DNA from: Proteobacteria bacterium UBA4575
GTDB lineage: Bacteria > Pseudomonadota > Gammaproteobacteria > UBA4575
DNA: 14,183 nucleotides
Assembly (NCBI GenBank): GCA_002386945.1
Contig: DGKH01000053.1
Coordinates: forward strand, 4,487 to 18,669
Reading direction: 5' to 3'
The notes beneath the pieces are model-generated. The model made no database searches, was not told the origin of the DNA, and saw only the letters and a list, made by a program, of their open reading frames with translations. A program made the position numbers and the translations under genes. This document shows positions 6,117-14,183 of this stretch, in pieces (the first letter of the stretch is position 1; every line of letters begins with the position of its first letter).

Positions 6117-7004
6117 ATGACTCGCAGCATCCATCATACCAACTTTGACAGCTTAGAAATCCTACACCGAGGCAAGGTGCGTGATATCTATCGTGTCGAT
6201 GATGAGCATATGTTGGTGATCGCGACCGATCGCATTTCGGCTTTTGACGTCATTATGCCGACGCCAATCCCACAAAAAGGCGCTCTACTGACTGAAGTAT
6301 CAGCGTTTTGGTTCCAATTTTTTGCCAAGCAGGTTCCTAACCAGCTTAGCGATATAAGCTTGGATGACCTCAACCTAACAACAGATGAATACGAACAGGC
6401 TGCAGGTCGCAGCATGATTGTTAAACGTCTAAAGGCCTTACCCATTGAAGCTATCGTTCGCGGTTACCTCATTGGTTCAGGCTGGAAAGAATATGAAACT
6501 AGCCACTCAGTTTGTGGTATTTCATTACCAGCGGACATTCCGCTAGCTGGAAAATTACCTAACACTCTATTTACGCCTTCTACTAAGGCAGCAGTGGGTG
6601 AGCACGACGAAAATATCTCTTTTGCAGAGACGGTTAAGCTACTCGGTGAAGATCTAGCGACTCAGGTACGTGATATTAGTATTACGCTTTATCAAACAGC
6701 GGCTGATTATGCTTTAGAAAAAGGCATCATCATTGCTGATACTAAGTTTGAATTTGGAATAGATAAGGATGGACAACTCACTTTGATCGACGAAGTGCTG
6801 ACTCCTGACTCATCACGTTTCTGGCCAGCTGTTGGTTATCAGCCAGGACAGAATCCCAGTAGCTTTGATAAGCAATATATCCGTGACTACCTAGAGACCT
6901 TGGACTGGAACAAGACAGCCCCGGGACCAGAGCTACCACAAGAAATCGTCGAAAACACTCAAGCGAAATACGAAGAAGCAGCCGCACGGCTTTTAGCTTA
7001 CTAA
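6117..7004 (+). CDS. purC: SAICAR synthase, long form
   Basis: PurC ligates aspartate to CAIR with ATP to give SAICAR, the step after PurK/PurE. Signature segments are HRGKVRDIYRV (17-27), ATDRISAFDVIMPTPIPQKG (36-55), VRGYLIGSGWKEY (about 113-125), STKAAVGEHDENISF, IADTKFEFGID and LIDEVLTPDSSRFWP. At 295 residues it belongs to the longer, yeast Ade1-like group rather than the roughly 237-residue E. coli type. The C-terminal extension includes the DYLETLDWN segment typical of the long form. The start has only a weak CGGGA ribosome site. It is divergent from purE and is followed after 49 bases by deaD, with no terminator seen, so some read-through is likely. Confidence 0.97.
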   Translation: MTRSIHHTNFDSLEILHRGKVRDIYRVDDEHMLVIATDRISAFDVIMPTPIPQKGALLTEVSAFWFQFFAKQVPNQLSDISLDDLNLTTDEYEQAAGRSMIVKRLKALPIEAIVRGYLIGSGWKEYETSHSVCGISLPADIPLAGKLPNTLFTPSTKAAVGEHDENISFAETVKLLGEDLATQVRDISITLYQTAADYALEKGIIIADTKFEFGIDKDGQLTLIDEVLTPDSSRFWPAVGYQPGQNPSSFDKQYIRDYLETLDWNKTAPGPELPQEIVENTQAKYEEAAARLLAY

Positions 7005-7053
7005 TCGCTCTTCTTAGCGGGCTTAGGCCCTAACACATAGATTAAGGCACCCA

Positions 7054-8922
7054 ATGTCCGAAGAAAGCATCACGTCTTTTGATCAGTTCGATCTTAAGAA
7101 AGCACTCCTAACCGTGCTCGATACAATCGGTTACGAGACACCGTCACCGATTCAAGCACGCACCATCCCTCTCTTATTAGAAGGTAAGGATGTGCTAGGT
7201 CAGGCGCAAACAGGTACCGGTAAAACCGCTGCCTTTGCATTACCGATCCTATCGAATCTAGATTTAAAACAAAAAGATCCTCAAGTATTGGTCTTAGCAC
7301 CAACCCGAGAACTGGCCATTCAAGTAGCCGAGGCATTTCAAAAATACGCCTCTAAACTAGATGGTTTTCACGTCCTACCGATCTACGGTGGCCAAGATTA
7401 TCGTGGTCAAATCCGCGGGCTACAGCGCGGTGTGCATGTTGTTGTTGGTACGCCAGGTCGTGTCATGGACCATATGCGTCGTGGCACCTTAAACCTTGGC
7501 AGCCTAACCGCTTTAGTACTTGATGAAGCCGATGAAATGTTGCGTATGGGCTTTATTGATGACGTTGAATGGATCCTCGATCAAACACCACCTGATCGCC
7601 AAATCGCATTGTTCTCAGCCACTATGCCGAATCAAATTCGACGTATAGCGACCAAATATTTAAACGATCCACATCAGGTCACGGTTGAGCTAAAGACAAC
7701 CACTGCCTCGACTATTCGACAACGCTACTGGCCTGTCAGTGGTGTGCATAAATTAGATGCACTCACACGTATCTTAGAAGCAGAAACTTTTGACGGCATC
7801 GTCCTGTTTGTACGCACCAAAACAGCCACTACTGAACTTGCCGAGAAATTACAGGCACGTGGTTATGCAGCAACACCGATTAATGGTGATATACAACAGA
7901 GTCAGCGTGAACGCACGATTCAGCAATTCAAATCAGGCAAGATCGATATCTTAGTTGCAACCGATGTCGCCGCACGTGGTCTTGATGTTGATCGCGTTAG
8001 TCACGTTATTAACTATGACATCCCTTACGATACTGAGTCTTATGTTCATCGTATCGGTCGTACTGGCCGTGCTGGTCGTAGTGGTGAAGCCATTCTATTC
8101 GTAGCACCACGTGAAAAGCGTTTACTCGGTGCCATCGAGCGTGCCACTAAGAGCAAGATTGAGATGATGGAATTACCATCTGCCAATCTCATTAATGACA
8201 AACGTATCGAGAAATTCAACCAACGTATCAGCGATACATTGGCCAGTGAAGACCTGACTTTCTTTTCCGGTTTGATCGAGAAGTTTGAACAGGAACACAA
8301 CATCCCCGCTGTTGAAATCGGTGCTGCCCTAGCCAGAATGGTACAGGGTGACACACCGTTATTACTCAGCAACAAACCTATGAAGAGTAAACCCTTCTCA
8401 TCTGATTCAGGTGAAGGCCGCGGTCGTAAAGAACGCAAGCCACGCTCTAATCGCGATGAAGGTTCTCGCTCTGAAAGGCGTCGTGAAGACAGTAAGCGCA
8501 GGGTATTCGATCGTGAACTAGAAGCCGGTATGGAGCGTTTTCGTATCGAGGTTGGGCATGATCATGAAGTTAAGCCTGGTAATATTGTTGGCGCCATTGC
8601 CAACGAAGCTGGGCTTGATAGCAAATATATCGGCCACATCAAGATTTATGATGATCACAGCTTAGTTGATTTGCCTGAAGGTATGCCTGATGAAGTGTTT
8701 GCTCAATTGAAAGGTATCTGGATTGCAGGACAGCAATTAAATATTGGTAAAGCTGGTGAGGCTGGAAAAGAGTCAGGATCTACAGGGGCACCACGCAAAC
8801 CACGTAGTGATAAAAAGCCACGCAGTTCGCAACGTAAGCCTGGCGGTTCTGGAAAGTTTTCTGGAAATCCGACTGGCAAAGGTCCAAAGAAAACATTCAG
8901 CCGACCTAAGTCACGTGACTAA
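7054..8922 (+). CDS. deaD: DEAD-box ATP-dependent RNA helicase DeaD/CsdA
   Basis: This 622-residue RNA helicase is of the kind that aids ribosome assembly and mRNA unfolding, especially in the cold. All core motifs are present: Q motif PSPIQ (30-34), motif I AQTGTGKT (51-58), Ia PTREL (83-87), TPGR (133-136), motif II DEAD (157-160), SAT (188-190), ARGLD (307-311) and HRIGRTGR (332-339). A basic, low-complexity linker follows at about 446-490 (GRGRKERKPRSNRDE and onwards). Next come a DbpA-type RNA-binding domain at about 494-563 (RFRIEVG to AGQQLNI) and a Lys/Arg/Gly/Ser-rich tail. This order and length closely match E. coli DeaD (629 residues). The ATG has AAGG 6 bases upstream. No cold-shock-box leader is visible because only 49 bases separate it from purC. 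Confidence 0.97.
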   Translation: MSEESITSFDQFDLKKALLTVLDTIGYETPSPIQARTIPLLLEGKDVLGQAQTGTGKTAAFALPILSNLDLKQKDPQVLVLAPTRELAIQVAEAFQKYASKLDGFHVLPIYGGQDYRGQIRGLQRGVHVVVGTPGRVMDHMRRGTLNLGSLTALVLDEADEMLRMGFIDDVEWILDQTPPDRQIALFSATMPNQIRRIATKYLNDPHQVTVELKTTTASTIRQRYWPVSGVHKLDALTRILEAETFDGIVLFVRTKTATTELAEKLQARGYAATPINGDIQQSQRERTIQQFKSGKIDILVATDVAARGLDVDRVSHVINYDIPYDTESYVHRIGRTGRAGRSGEAILFVAPREKRLLGAIERATKSKIEMMELPSANLINDKRIEKFNQRISDTLASEDLTFFSGLIEKFEQEHNIPAVEIGAALARMVQGDTPLLLSNKPMKSKPFSSDSGEGRGRKERKPRSNRDEGSRSERRREDSKRRVFDRELEAGMERFRIEVGHDHEVKPGNIVGAIANEAGLDSKYIGHIKIYDDHSLVDLPEGMPDEVFAQLKGIWIAGQQLNIGKAGEAGKESGSTGAPRKPRSDKKPRSSQRKPGGSGKFSGNPTGKGPKKTFSRPKSRD

Positions 8923-8934
8923 TCAGTAAAGTAT

Positions 8935-9474
8935 TTACTCTGCATTAAAGCGGTGTCGCTTGTTACCCTCGTGGTCAACCACAAGGATTGGCAAGCGATC
9001 CTCTGCTGACAACTCAATCAATAGACAGGGGCTAACTATGGCCTGTGTATAGATGTGATCTGGCTGTGGCTCACTCCACACCAAAGACAATTCCTTATAC
9101 TCCATGTAAGGATCTAGACCTTCAAAACTAAGATCGTAGCCACCATTTGGCTTTTGTCCGCTAGCAATCAAGAACCAACGCTTATCCTTAGGCTTCTCTG
9201 CGATATTCAGTGTTAAAAATCGCTGTTGAGATAGTGTCTGCTTTAACTGCGCAAGCCCTAAAATCTCAAGAAACAGTTCGTCAGTTAAGCCACAATCTTG
9301 TTGTTTAAACAGCAATTGGGCTTCAAGCAGTTCTATTTCAGGCCCCCACATCCGGCTCCAATCGCCCATACCTCCAGCAGCCCAGATTGGGCTCAAGGCG
9401 GTACTCAATACGAATATAAGCATGCAGCGGGAAACGCTGGACTGACATAGGCTAAATAACATGCTGCGTAGCAT
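8935..9474 (-). CDS. Exported protein with PrcB-like C-terminal domain
   Basis: This 179-residue exported protein has a C-terminal half resembling the PrcB_C domain: WFLIASGQKPNGGYDLSFEGL at about 100-120 (conserved GxxPxGGY), then a strand, and QAIVSPCLLIEL at about 144-155. Residues 1-33 form a signal peptide with a hydrophobic core (CMLIFVLSTALSPIWA). The domain was named from a Treponema protease-complex subunit; its function here is unknown, and no dentilisin-like protease lies nearby. Two Cys (61, 150) could pair in the periplasm. I chose the ATG at 9474, preceded by AGG. An in-frame TTG at 9495 would add seven residues (186 in total) but has no ribosome site. It is convergent with deaD (12-base gap) and divergent from bioD. 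Confidence 0.8.
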   Translation of the reverse strand: MLRSMLFSLCQSSVSRCMLIFVLSTALSPIWAAGGMGDWSRMWGPEIELLEAQLLFKQQDCGLTDELFLEILGLAQLKQTLSQQRFLTLNIAEKPKDKRWFLIASGQKPNGGYDLSFEGLDPYMEYKELSLVWSEPQPDHIYTQAIVSPCLLIELSAEDRLPILVVDHEGNKRHRFNAE

Positions 9475-9543
9475 ACGCCTATTTGCGATTATCAAACTAA
9501 TTTAGCTGAGGACGAAGTGATTCTTCGTTACACTAGTCACCCT

Positions 9544-10221
9544 ATGAAAACGATATTTATCACAGGAACCGACACTGACGTCGGCAAGACTTTTATTGGC
9601 ACCCGCCTGACAGAAAAATTATTGCAGGCTGGGCTTAAGCTTAGTGTGCGTAAACCAGTTGAGTCTGGCTGCCAACGTCAAGGCGCGGCACTACTACCCG
9701 CCGACGCCAGCAATTATGTCAGCGCCTACCAAAACGCGAGCACCGACAACTGCGACCTAGATGATGTCTGCCGTTATCGCTATGAACCTGCCATCTCGCC
9801 TGAGCGTGCCATACGACTGGCGAATGAAACTGTCAGCGTGCAGCAACTAGTAACAGCCTGCCAAGGTGATGTATCAGATGAGCTACTCTTAGTTGAGGGT
9901 GCCGGTGGTTTTTATTCCCCATTGTGTAGCGATGGCCTCAATGCAGATTTAGCCGAGGCTATGCAGGCGCAAGTGATCTTGGTCGTACGTGATCGCTTAG
10001 GTTGTATTAACCAAGCCCTGCTCAGCTTGGCTGCAATCGAGTCATGCGGCTTAGAATGCCTTGCTGTCATCGTCAACCAGATCCCAACTACAGATGAAGA
10101 AGATGTCGCGATGGATAACCTGGCTGACTTAAGTGCAAGATTAAAGCTACCTGTATTACCCTATAACACCAATGAGGCCAACAACACATTGGATAAGTTG
10201 TTACAGATTGTCCATGGTTAA
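9544..10221 (+). CDS. bioD: Dethiobiotin synthetase
   Basis: BioD closes the ureido ring of biotin, converting DAPA, CO2 and ATP to dethiobiotin. The 225 residues from the ATG at 9544 start exactly where family homology begins (MKTIFITGTDTDVGKT). Features are the P-loop G8-TDTDVGK-T16, catalytic KPVESG with Lys37, VEGAGGFYSPL, and VNQIP before the C-terminal region. No other biotin gene is in the window, so this is a detached bioD. The start is uncertain: an in-frame GTG at 9517 would add nine residues and has GAGGA 4 bases upstream, whereas the ATG has no ribosome site. A TACACT hexamer at 9529-9534 would place transcription start almost at the ATG, giving a near-leaderless message. A tandem hairpin and terminator region follows. 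Confidence 0.95.
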   Translation: MKTIFITGTDTDVGKTFIGTRLTEKLLQAGLKLSVRKPVESGCQRQGAALLPADASNYVSAYQNASTDNCDLDDVCRYRYEPAISPERAIRLANETVSVQQLVTACQGDVSDELLLVEGAGGFYSPLCSDGLNADLAEAMQAQVILVVRDRLGCINQALLSLAAIESCGLECLAVIVNQIPTTDEEDVAMDNLADLSARLKLPVLPYNTNEANNTLDKLLQIVHG

Positions 10222-10249
10222 GTGAAGCAACAGATATGGAAATAGAACG

Positions 10250-10268
10250 GCAGCTAATCTATAGCTGC
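10250..10268. other. Hairpin downstream of bioD
   Basis: GCAGCTA (10250-10256) and TAGCTGC (10262-10268) are perfect complements around a 5-base loop. It lies about 28 bases after the bioD stop and about 16 bases before the strong terminator. It is followed only by the weak AT-rich TAAATATTT, so it is unlikely to terminate on its own. It may protect 3' ends or act as an accessory terminator. Confidence 0.5.
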
Positions 10269-10284
10269 TAAATATTTCTGACAT

Positions 10285-10313
10285 AAAAAAGGCCCGCATT
10301 GCGGGCCTTTTTT
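10285..10313. terminator. Bidirectional intrinsic terminator between bioD and fba
   Basis: The GC-rich stem GGCCCGC (10291-10297) / GCGGGCC (10301-10307) with an ATT loop is flanked by six A (10285-10290) and six T (10308-10313). This gives a strong hairpin followed by a U tract on both strands. It serves the convergent ends of bioD (plus) and the gap-pgk-pyk-fba operon (minus). It is the clearest terminator in the window. Confidence 0.95.
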
Positions 10314-10334
10314 ATAACTGGCTAGCAGTGTTTA

Positions 10335-11339
10335 CTACGGGTTGTATTGACCCATCGCTGCCTTACCATTATTACTCGCACGCTCTAATAAAATCTCTTG
10401 TGCTTTTGTAACATTCTCAGCCTTACCATCCCAAGCCTTCATCGATGCTTGCTGTAGCGCACGACCATAAGAGAAGGTCAAAGGCCATGGCAGATCGACA
10501 CCTAGGTTATGCATCGCATTCAAATGTGCACTGGCCTCTTCATCACTCTGGCCGCCGGATAAGAAAGAGATACCAGCGACTGACGCAGGCACTGTGTTTA
10601 ATAAACAACGTACTGTCTCACGTGCAACCGTCTCTACGTCGGCACGATTACTCGCGTTTGCGCCAGAGATCACCATGCTAGGCTTCAAGATCATACCGTC
10701 TAATGCTACGCCTTGATTGCGTAGTTGTTGGAAGGTAATACGCTGTGCCAACTCAGTTACTTCGTAACAACGTTCAATAGAATGACTACCATCCATCAAT
10801 ACTTCTGGCTCAACGATAGGCACAATATTCGCTTCTTGGCTTAGTGCAGCATAACGCGCTAAGGCATGAGCATTCGCTTCGATACATGCCCAAGTTGGCA
10901 TGTGATCACCGATAGTAATGACTGCACGCCATTTTGAAAAACGTGCGCCTAATGCATAGTACTCAGCCAAACGATCGCGCAGACCATCTAAACCTTCTGT
11001 AATTTTTTCATCTTCATGGCCCGGTAAAACCTTAGCACCGGCATCCACTTTAATGCCTGGCACTATGCCATTAGCTTCCATATATTTAGGGAAAGGTGTG
11101 CCGTCTAATAATGTCTGGCGGATAGTCTCATCAAATAAAATCGCACCACCAATGTAGTCCGATAGGCCTGGAGCGGTGAGCAGCATATCGCGATACGCCT
11201 GACGCATCTCTGCTGTCTCTGGAATACCTAGCGCCTTGAATCGCTTACCACAGGTCGGATGACTTTCATCCATCGCTAAAATACCCTTGCCCGGCGCAAC
11301 CATTGCACTTGCGGTCTGTCTCAACTCTTCAATATTCAT
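10335..11339 (-). CDS. fba: Class I (Schiff-base) fructose-bisphosphate aldolase
   Basis: This enzyme reversibly cleaves fructose-1,6-bisphosphate to DHAP and glyceraldehyde-3-phosphate. The 334-residue chain is of the animal/plant-like class I family. Visible features are LAMDES with Asp24, GIKVDAG with Lys98, SKWRAV with Lys136, EPEVLMDGSH with Glu177 and Glu179, ILKPSMV with the Schiff-base Lys219, SGGQS (261-265), YGRAL (291-295) and a near-terminal Tyr332 like the mobile C-terminal Tyr of rabbit aldolase. It is therefore metal-independent, unlike the class II enzyme of E. coli. It is last in gap-pgk-pyk-fba, 74 bases after pyk, with its own candidate promoter and a GGGAG ribosome site. 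Family relatives can also act on sedoheptulose bisphosphate. Confidence 0.97.
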   Translation of the reverse strand: MNIEELRQTASAMVAPGKGILAMDESHPTCGKRFKALGIPETAEMRQAYRDMLLTAPGLSDYIGGAILFDETIRQTLLDGTPFPKYMEANGIVPGIKVDAGAKVLPGHEDEKITEGLDGLRDRLAEYYALGARFSKWRAVITIGDHMPTWACIEANAHALARYAALSQEANIVPIVEPEVLMDGSHSIERCYEVTELAQRITFQQLRNQGVALDGMILKPSMVISGANASNRADVETVARETVRCLLNTVPASVAGISFLSGGQSDEEASAHLNAMHNLGVDLPWPLTFSYGRALQQASMKAWDGKAENVTKAQEILLERASNNGKAAMGQYNP

Positions 11340-11364
11340 TCTGCTCTCCCAAACACTGTCTTAA

Positions 11365-11394
11365 ACTATAATATTTAAATAACCATCATCGCAA
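11365..11394 (-). promoter_or_regulatory. Candidate internal promoter for fba
   Basis: On the minus strand, TTGCGA (11389-11394) and TATAGT (11365-11370) are 18 bases apart, in the 74-base gap between pyk and fba. They match consensus at 4 of 6 and 5 of 6 positions. The implied leader is about 20 bases and includes the GGGAG ribosome site. The perfect palindrome ATCAGCTGAT (11402-11411) sits just upstream, near the pyk stop, and could be a regulator site. Such a promoter would let fba be expressed separately from pgk-pyk. Confidence 0.4.
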
Positions 11395-11413
11395 ATATCA
11401 TATCAGCTGATGA

Positions 11414-12877
11414 CTAAATACTTTCCGGATCGTTTTCTTCTTCAATCAGATGCCCAACGCTCAGTATCTTCATCGCATTAGTCCCGCCATCGACACCAAT
11501 CAAGTCACCCTTGGTCAGTATCACTAAATCATTCTCTTCGACTTCATTACAATCCTGAAGTACAGCAATGGCAGCACGATTCACTTGTGCATGCGTCTTA
11601 CCCATGAAGTCCAAGTAGGCTGGAAAGACACCACGATACAATGTCACACGACGTAAACTTTTCACATGGCGTGTAAATGCATACACCGGAATCGTTGAGT
11701 TAATCCGTGACATCCACAGCGCGGTTGAACCAGATTCGGTCAAGGCTGCAATCGCAGTGACATTCAAATGATTCGCTAAGAACATCGCGGCCATCGCAAT
11801 CCCCTCATCCACACGATCTAGACTAGGTTCATGGCGCTCAGTTTGGAATTGCAGCAAATCTTGACGTTCAGAGGCGAGACACACACGGCTCATCGCTTCG
11901 ACTACTTCAACAGGATAGGCACCTACTGCAGTCTCACCTGATAACATTACGGCGTCAGTTCCATCTAATACAGCATTCGCTACATCAGACATCTCTGCAC
12001 GTGTCGGAATGGCACTAGTGATCATTGATTCCATCATCTGCGTTGCCGTGATCACTAAGCACTTTGTTTCCTGTGCTCTAGAGATCAAAGACTTTTGCAC
12101 ACCAGGGACATCGGCATCACCAATCTCAACACCCAGATCACCACGTGCGATCATAATAACTTCTGACGCTTCCATGATCTCATCGATCATATCGAGTGCT
12201 TCTGCACGCTCAATCTTCGCAACGATACCGGCATCACCGCCAGCCTCTTGCAATAACTTTCGTGCAAGATAAACATCATCGGCGGTCTTAACAAAAGACA
12301 CTGCTAGATAATCAACATCAAGTGCTGCCGCATGCAAGATATCTTCACGATCTTTTTCGGTCAATGCAGCTGCAGAAAGACCACCGCCCATCCGGTTGAT
12401 ACCTTTACTGCTGGATAACTCACCACCGACATCAACCGTGGTCTTAACACGATTACCTGTAATCTCATCGACCACAAGAATAATCCGGCCATCGTCTAGT
12501 AAGAGCTTGTCGCCAACAACGATATCCTCAATCAATTCTTTATAGGTTAAACCCACTGATTCTTGATTGCCGGCATCTAAGTCTAGATCCGCGTCGAGGA
12601 TGAAACTATCCCCTACTGCCAGCATGATCTTGCCATCCTTAAATCGACCTACTCGGATCTTTGCGCCTTGCAGGTCACCCAGGATACCGACATGATAATT
12701 TCTCTCGGCGCATACTTTACGTACACGCTCTACTCGTACACGATGCTCATCAAAGCTACCATGCGAGAAATTAAGCCGGACTAAATTGACACCCGCTTCT
12801 ATGATATCGGCAATTACTTGCTCATCATCGGTCGCCGGACCTAAGGTGGCGATAATCTTAGTTCTACGCTGCATCAT
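11414..12877 (-). CDS. pyk: Pyruvate kinase, PykA-type
   Basis: Pyruvate kinase transfers phosphate from phosphoenolpyruvate to ADP, giving pyruvate and ATP. At 487 residues it resembles E. coli PykA more than PykF: compare [19 protein letters not shown] (158-176) and [11 protein letters not shown]. Active-site segments are VRLNFSHG (33-40), GDLQGAKIR (67-75), AKIERAEA with catalytic Lys221 and metal ligand Glu223, [10 protein letters not shown] (244-253), TATQMMESM (277-285), [27 protein letters not shown], and a C-terminal regulatory domain. The usual Pro in GDLQGPKIR is Ala here. The ATG overlaps the pgk stop as ATGA. AAGGA lies 11 bases upstream of it, which favours the first of two tandem ATGs. 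Co-transcription with pgk and gap is near certain. Confidence 0.97.
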   Translation of the reverse strand: MMQRRTKIIATLGPATDDEQVIADIIEAGVNLVRLNFSHGSFDEHRVRVERVRKVCAERNYHVGILGDLQGAKIRVGRFKDGKIMLAVGDSFILDADLDLDAGNQESVGLTYKELIEDIVVGDKLLLDDGRIILVVDEITGNRVKTTVDVGGELSSSKGINRMGGGLSAAALTEKDREDILHAAALDVDYLAVSFVKTADDVYLARKLLQEAGGDAGIVAKIERAEALDMIDEIMEASEVIMIARGDLGVEIGDADVPGVQKSLISRAQETKCLVITATQMMESMITSAIPTRAEMSDVANAVLDGTDAVMLSGETAVGAYPVEVVEAMSRVCLASERQDLLQFQTERHEPSLDRVDEGIAMAAMFLANHLNVTAIAALTESGSTALWMSRINSTIPVYAFTRHVKSLRRVTLYRGVFPAYLDFMGKTHAQVNRAAIAVLQDCNEVEENDLVILTKGDLIGVDGGTNAMKILSVGHLIEEENDPESI

Positions 12878-14064
12878 GTGACGAGCTGTCCTTTTCGTTT
12901 TTGCAAAATATCAACCGCTGGCAAAGTCTTTCCTTCTAGAAACTCAAGGAAGGCACCGCCGCCGGTTGAGATGTAAGAAATATTCTCACTTAAATTAAAT
13001 TTATCAATCGCAGCGACGGTATCACCACCACCTGCAATCGAGAACGCCTGACTATTTGCAATTGCATCGCCAAGTACACGTGTGCCATCCGCAAACTGTG
13101 TAAATTCAAAAACGCCCACAGGCCCATTCCAAACAATGGTGCCGGCATCGGCCATCAGGCTCGCTAGATGTTTCGCACTTTCTGGGCCTATATCTAGAAC
13201 CAAGTCATCCGCTGCAATATCACTCACCGCTTTGATCTCAGCAGGGGCATCTGATGAAAATGCTTTAGCACAAACAACATCAGTTGGTATCGGGACCTGC
13301 GCACCGCGCGCGGCAGCCTGTTCAATCAGCTTCACTGCCACCGGCACCAAATCAGCTTCATATAAAGACTGACCTACCGAATGACCTGCTGCTGCAATAA
13401 ATGTATTCGCAATGCCACCGCCAACAACCAGCTGATCTACTCGATCAATTAATTGTTCAAGCAGGGCCAACTTAGTCGACACTTTAGAGCCACCAACAAT
13501 CGCAACCATCGGCGGCGAAGGTTTTTTCAAAGCTTGCTCTAAGGCATTAAGTTCAGCGGTTAATAATGGGCCGGCACATACTTCAGCGGCGTACTCTGCA
13601 ACACCATAAGTAGACGCCTGCGCCCTGTGTGCGGTACCAAAGGCATCCATCACAAAGATATCGCAAAGTGCTGCCATTTTTTTCGATAGCTCAGCAGCTG
13701 ATTTCTTCTCACCGACCAAGAAGCGAACGTTCTCTAGCAATACTAATTCACCAGGGGCCACGTCTACACCATCAATCCAATCACGGACTAAAGGCACTGG
13801 GCGACCCAAGGCCTTACTTAAGGCATCAGCCACTGGTTGTAACGAATACTCAGCAGAATACTCACCCTCTGTTGGACGACCTAAATGCGACATCAACATC
13901 ACTGCTGCACCAGCATCCAAGGCAACTTGTATGCTTGGTAAGGCGGCACGAATGCGTGCGTCATTGTTGATCACGCCCTCTTTCACAGGGACATTAAGAT
14001 CTTCTCGAATCAGCACACGCTTGGCGGCCAATTCGAGTTCATTCATATGTGTTACTGAAGACAT
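12874..14064 (-). CDS. pgk: Phosphoglycerate kinase
   Basis: Pgk reversibly transfers phosphate between 1,3-bisphosphoglycerate and ADP, and serves glycolysis, gluconeogenesis and the Calvin cycle. The 396 residues are of normal bacterial length and complete. Features are [10 protein letters not shown] (17-26), SHLGRP (59-64), LLENVRF (109-115), [13 protein letters not shown] (140-152), GGSKVSTK (191-198), WNGPVGVFE (312-320) and GGGDTVAA (345-352). The start at 14064 gives an N-terminus aligned with E. coli Pgk (MSxxxxMxxLxLAxKRV). A later in-frame ATG at 14044-14046 is less likely. It lies 11 bases after gap and overlaps pyk by 4 bases, in an apparent single operon. Confidence 0.98.
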   Translation of the reverse strand: MSSVTHMNELELAAKRVLIREDLNVPVKEGVINNDARIRAALPSIQVALDAGAAVMLMSHLGRPTEGEYSAEYSLQPVADALSKALGRPVPLVRDWIDGVDVAPGELVLLENVRFLVGEKKSAAELSKKMAALCDIFVMDAFGTAHRAQASTYGVAEYAAEVCAGPLLTAELNALEQALKKPSPPMVAIVGGSKVSTKLALLEQLIDRVDQLVVGGGIANTFIAAAGHSVGQSLYEADLVPVAVKLIEQAAARGAQVPIPTDVVCAKAFSSDAPAEIKAVSDIAADDLVLDIGPESAKHLASLMADAGTIVWNGPVGVFEFTQFADGTRVLGDAIANSQAFSIAGGGDTVAAIDKFNLSENISYISTGGGAFLEFLEGKTLPAVDILQKRKGQLVT

Positions 14065-14075
14065 TATCTATTAGC

Positions 14076-14183
<108 letters not shown>

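Noticed and set aside
5915..6148. Plus-strand frame spanning the purE-purC control region
   Set aside because: It overlaps the start of purE on one side and purC on the other, and has no recognisable domain or ribosome site; the region is better explained as a divergent promoter.
7013..7033. GGGC-TTAG-GCCC inverted repeat between purC and deaD as a terminator
   Set aside because: The stem is 4 bp and followed by TAACACATAG rather than a T tract; it is too weak to support.
13629..13970. Open frame antisense to pgk
   Set aside because: Opposite strand of a complete, conserved pgk, with a His/Arg/Leu-rich translation typical of a shadow frame.

Overview
The window is a compact, gene-dense chromosomal segment of a Gram-negative gammaproteobacterium of moderate GC content. 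Three observations support this. Exported proteins carry ordinary Sec signal peptides. PurE/PurK, DeaD, BioD and a PykA-type pyruvate kinase all resemble gammaproteobacterial forms. The order gap-pgk-pyk-fba with a class I aldolase is a layout I associate with autotrophic or methylotrophic gammaproteobacteria. I cannot name a genus. No phage, transposon, CRISPR array, rRNA or tRNA is visible.

Layout, left to right. (1) 76-1523: a small exported cytochrome c (minus), a roughly 300-base AT-rich intergenic stretch with dyad symmetries and a possible promoter, an unrecognised 110-residue membrane protein (plus), and an exported histidine-rich DUF4399-type protein (minus). (2) 1715-3268: a two-gene plus-strand unit, a 105-residue membrane protein followed 3 bases later by a fused SpmA-SpmB-type 'gate' membrane protein. 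Its stop codon overlaps that of the next, convergent gene. (3) 3265-5980: minus-strand operon purE-purK-acuI, with a hairpin between purE and purK and a TAATG stop/start overlap between purK and an acrylyl-CoA reductase-type dehydrogenase. (4) 6117-8922: purC, divergent from purE, then the DEAD-box RNA helicase deaD. (5) 8935-10221: a convergent exported protein with a PrcB-like C-terminal domain, and bioD in the opposite direction. (6) 10250-10313: two hairpins, the second a strong bidirectional terminator separating bioD from fba. (7) 10335-14183: minus-strand central-carbon operon gap (only its last 35 codons are in the window), pgk, pyk and fba, with pgk and pyk overlapping by ATGA.

Functionally, purE/purK and purC carry out consecutive steps of purine synthesis (AIR to CAIR to SAICAR) and are transcribed divergently from a shared 136-base control region. 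The gap-pgk-pyk-fba operon covers glycolytic, gluconeogenic or possibly Calvin-cycle reactions; fba may also have its own promoter. Most of the window is ordinary housekeeping sequence and I see no convincing new multigene system. The points most worth a second look are the purK-acuI coupling, the small membrane protein plus SpmAB fusion pair, the conserved-histidine exported protein, the operon-internal hairpins, and the orphan membrane gene flanked by short near-identical repeats.
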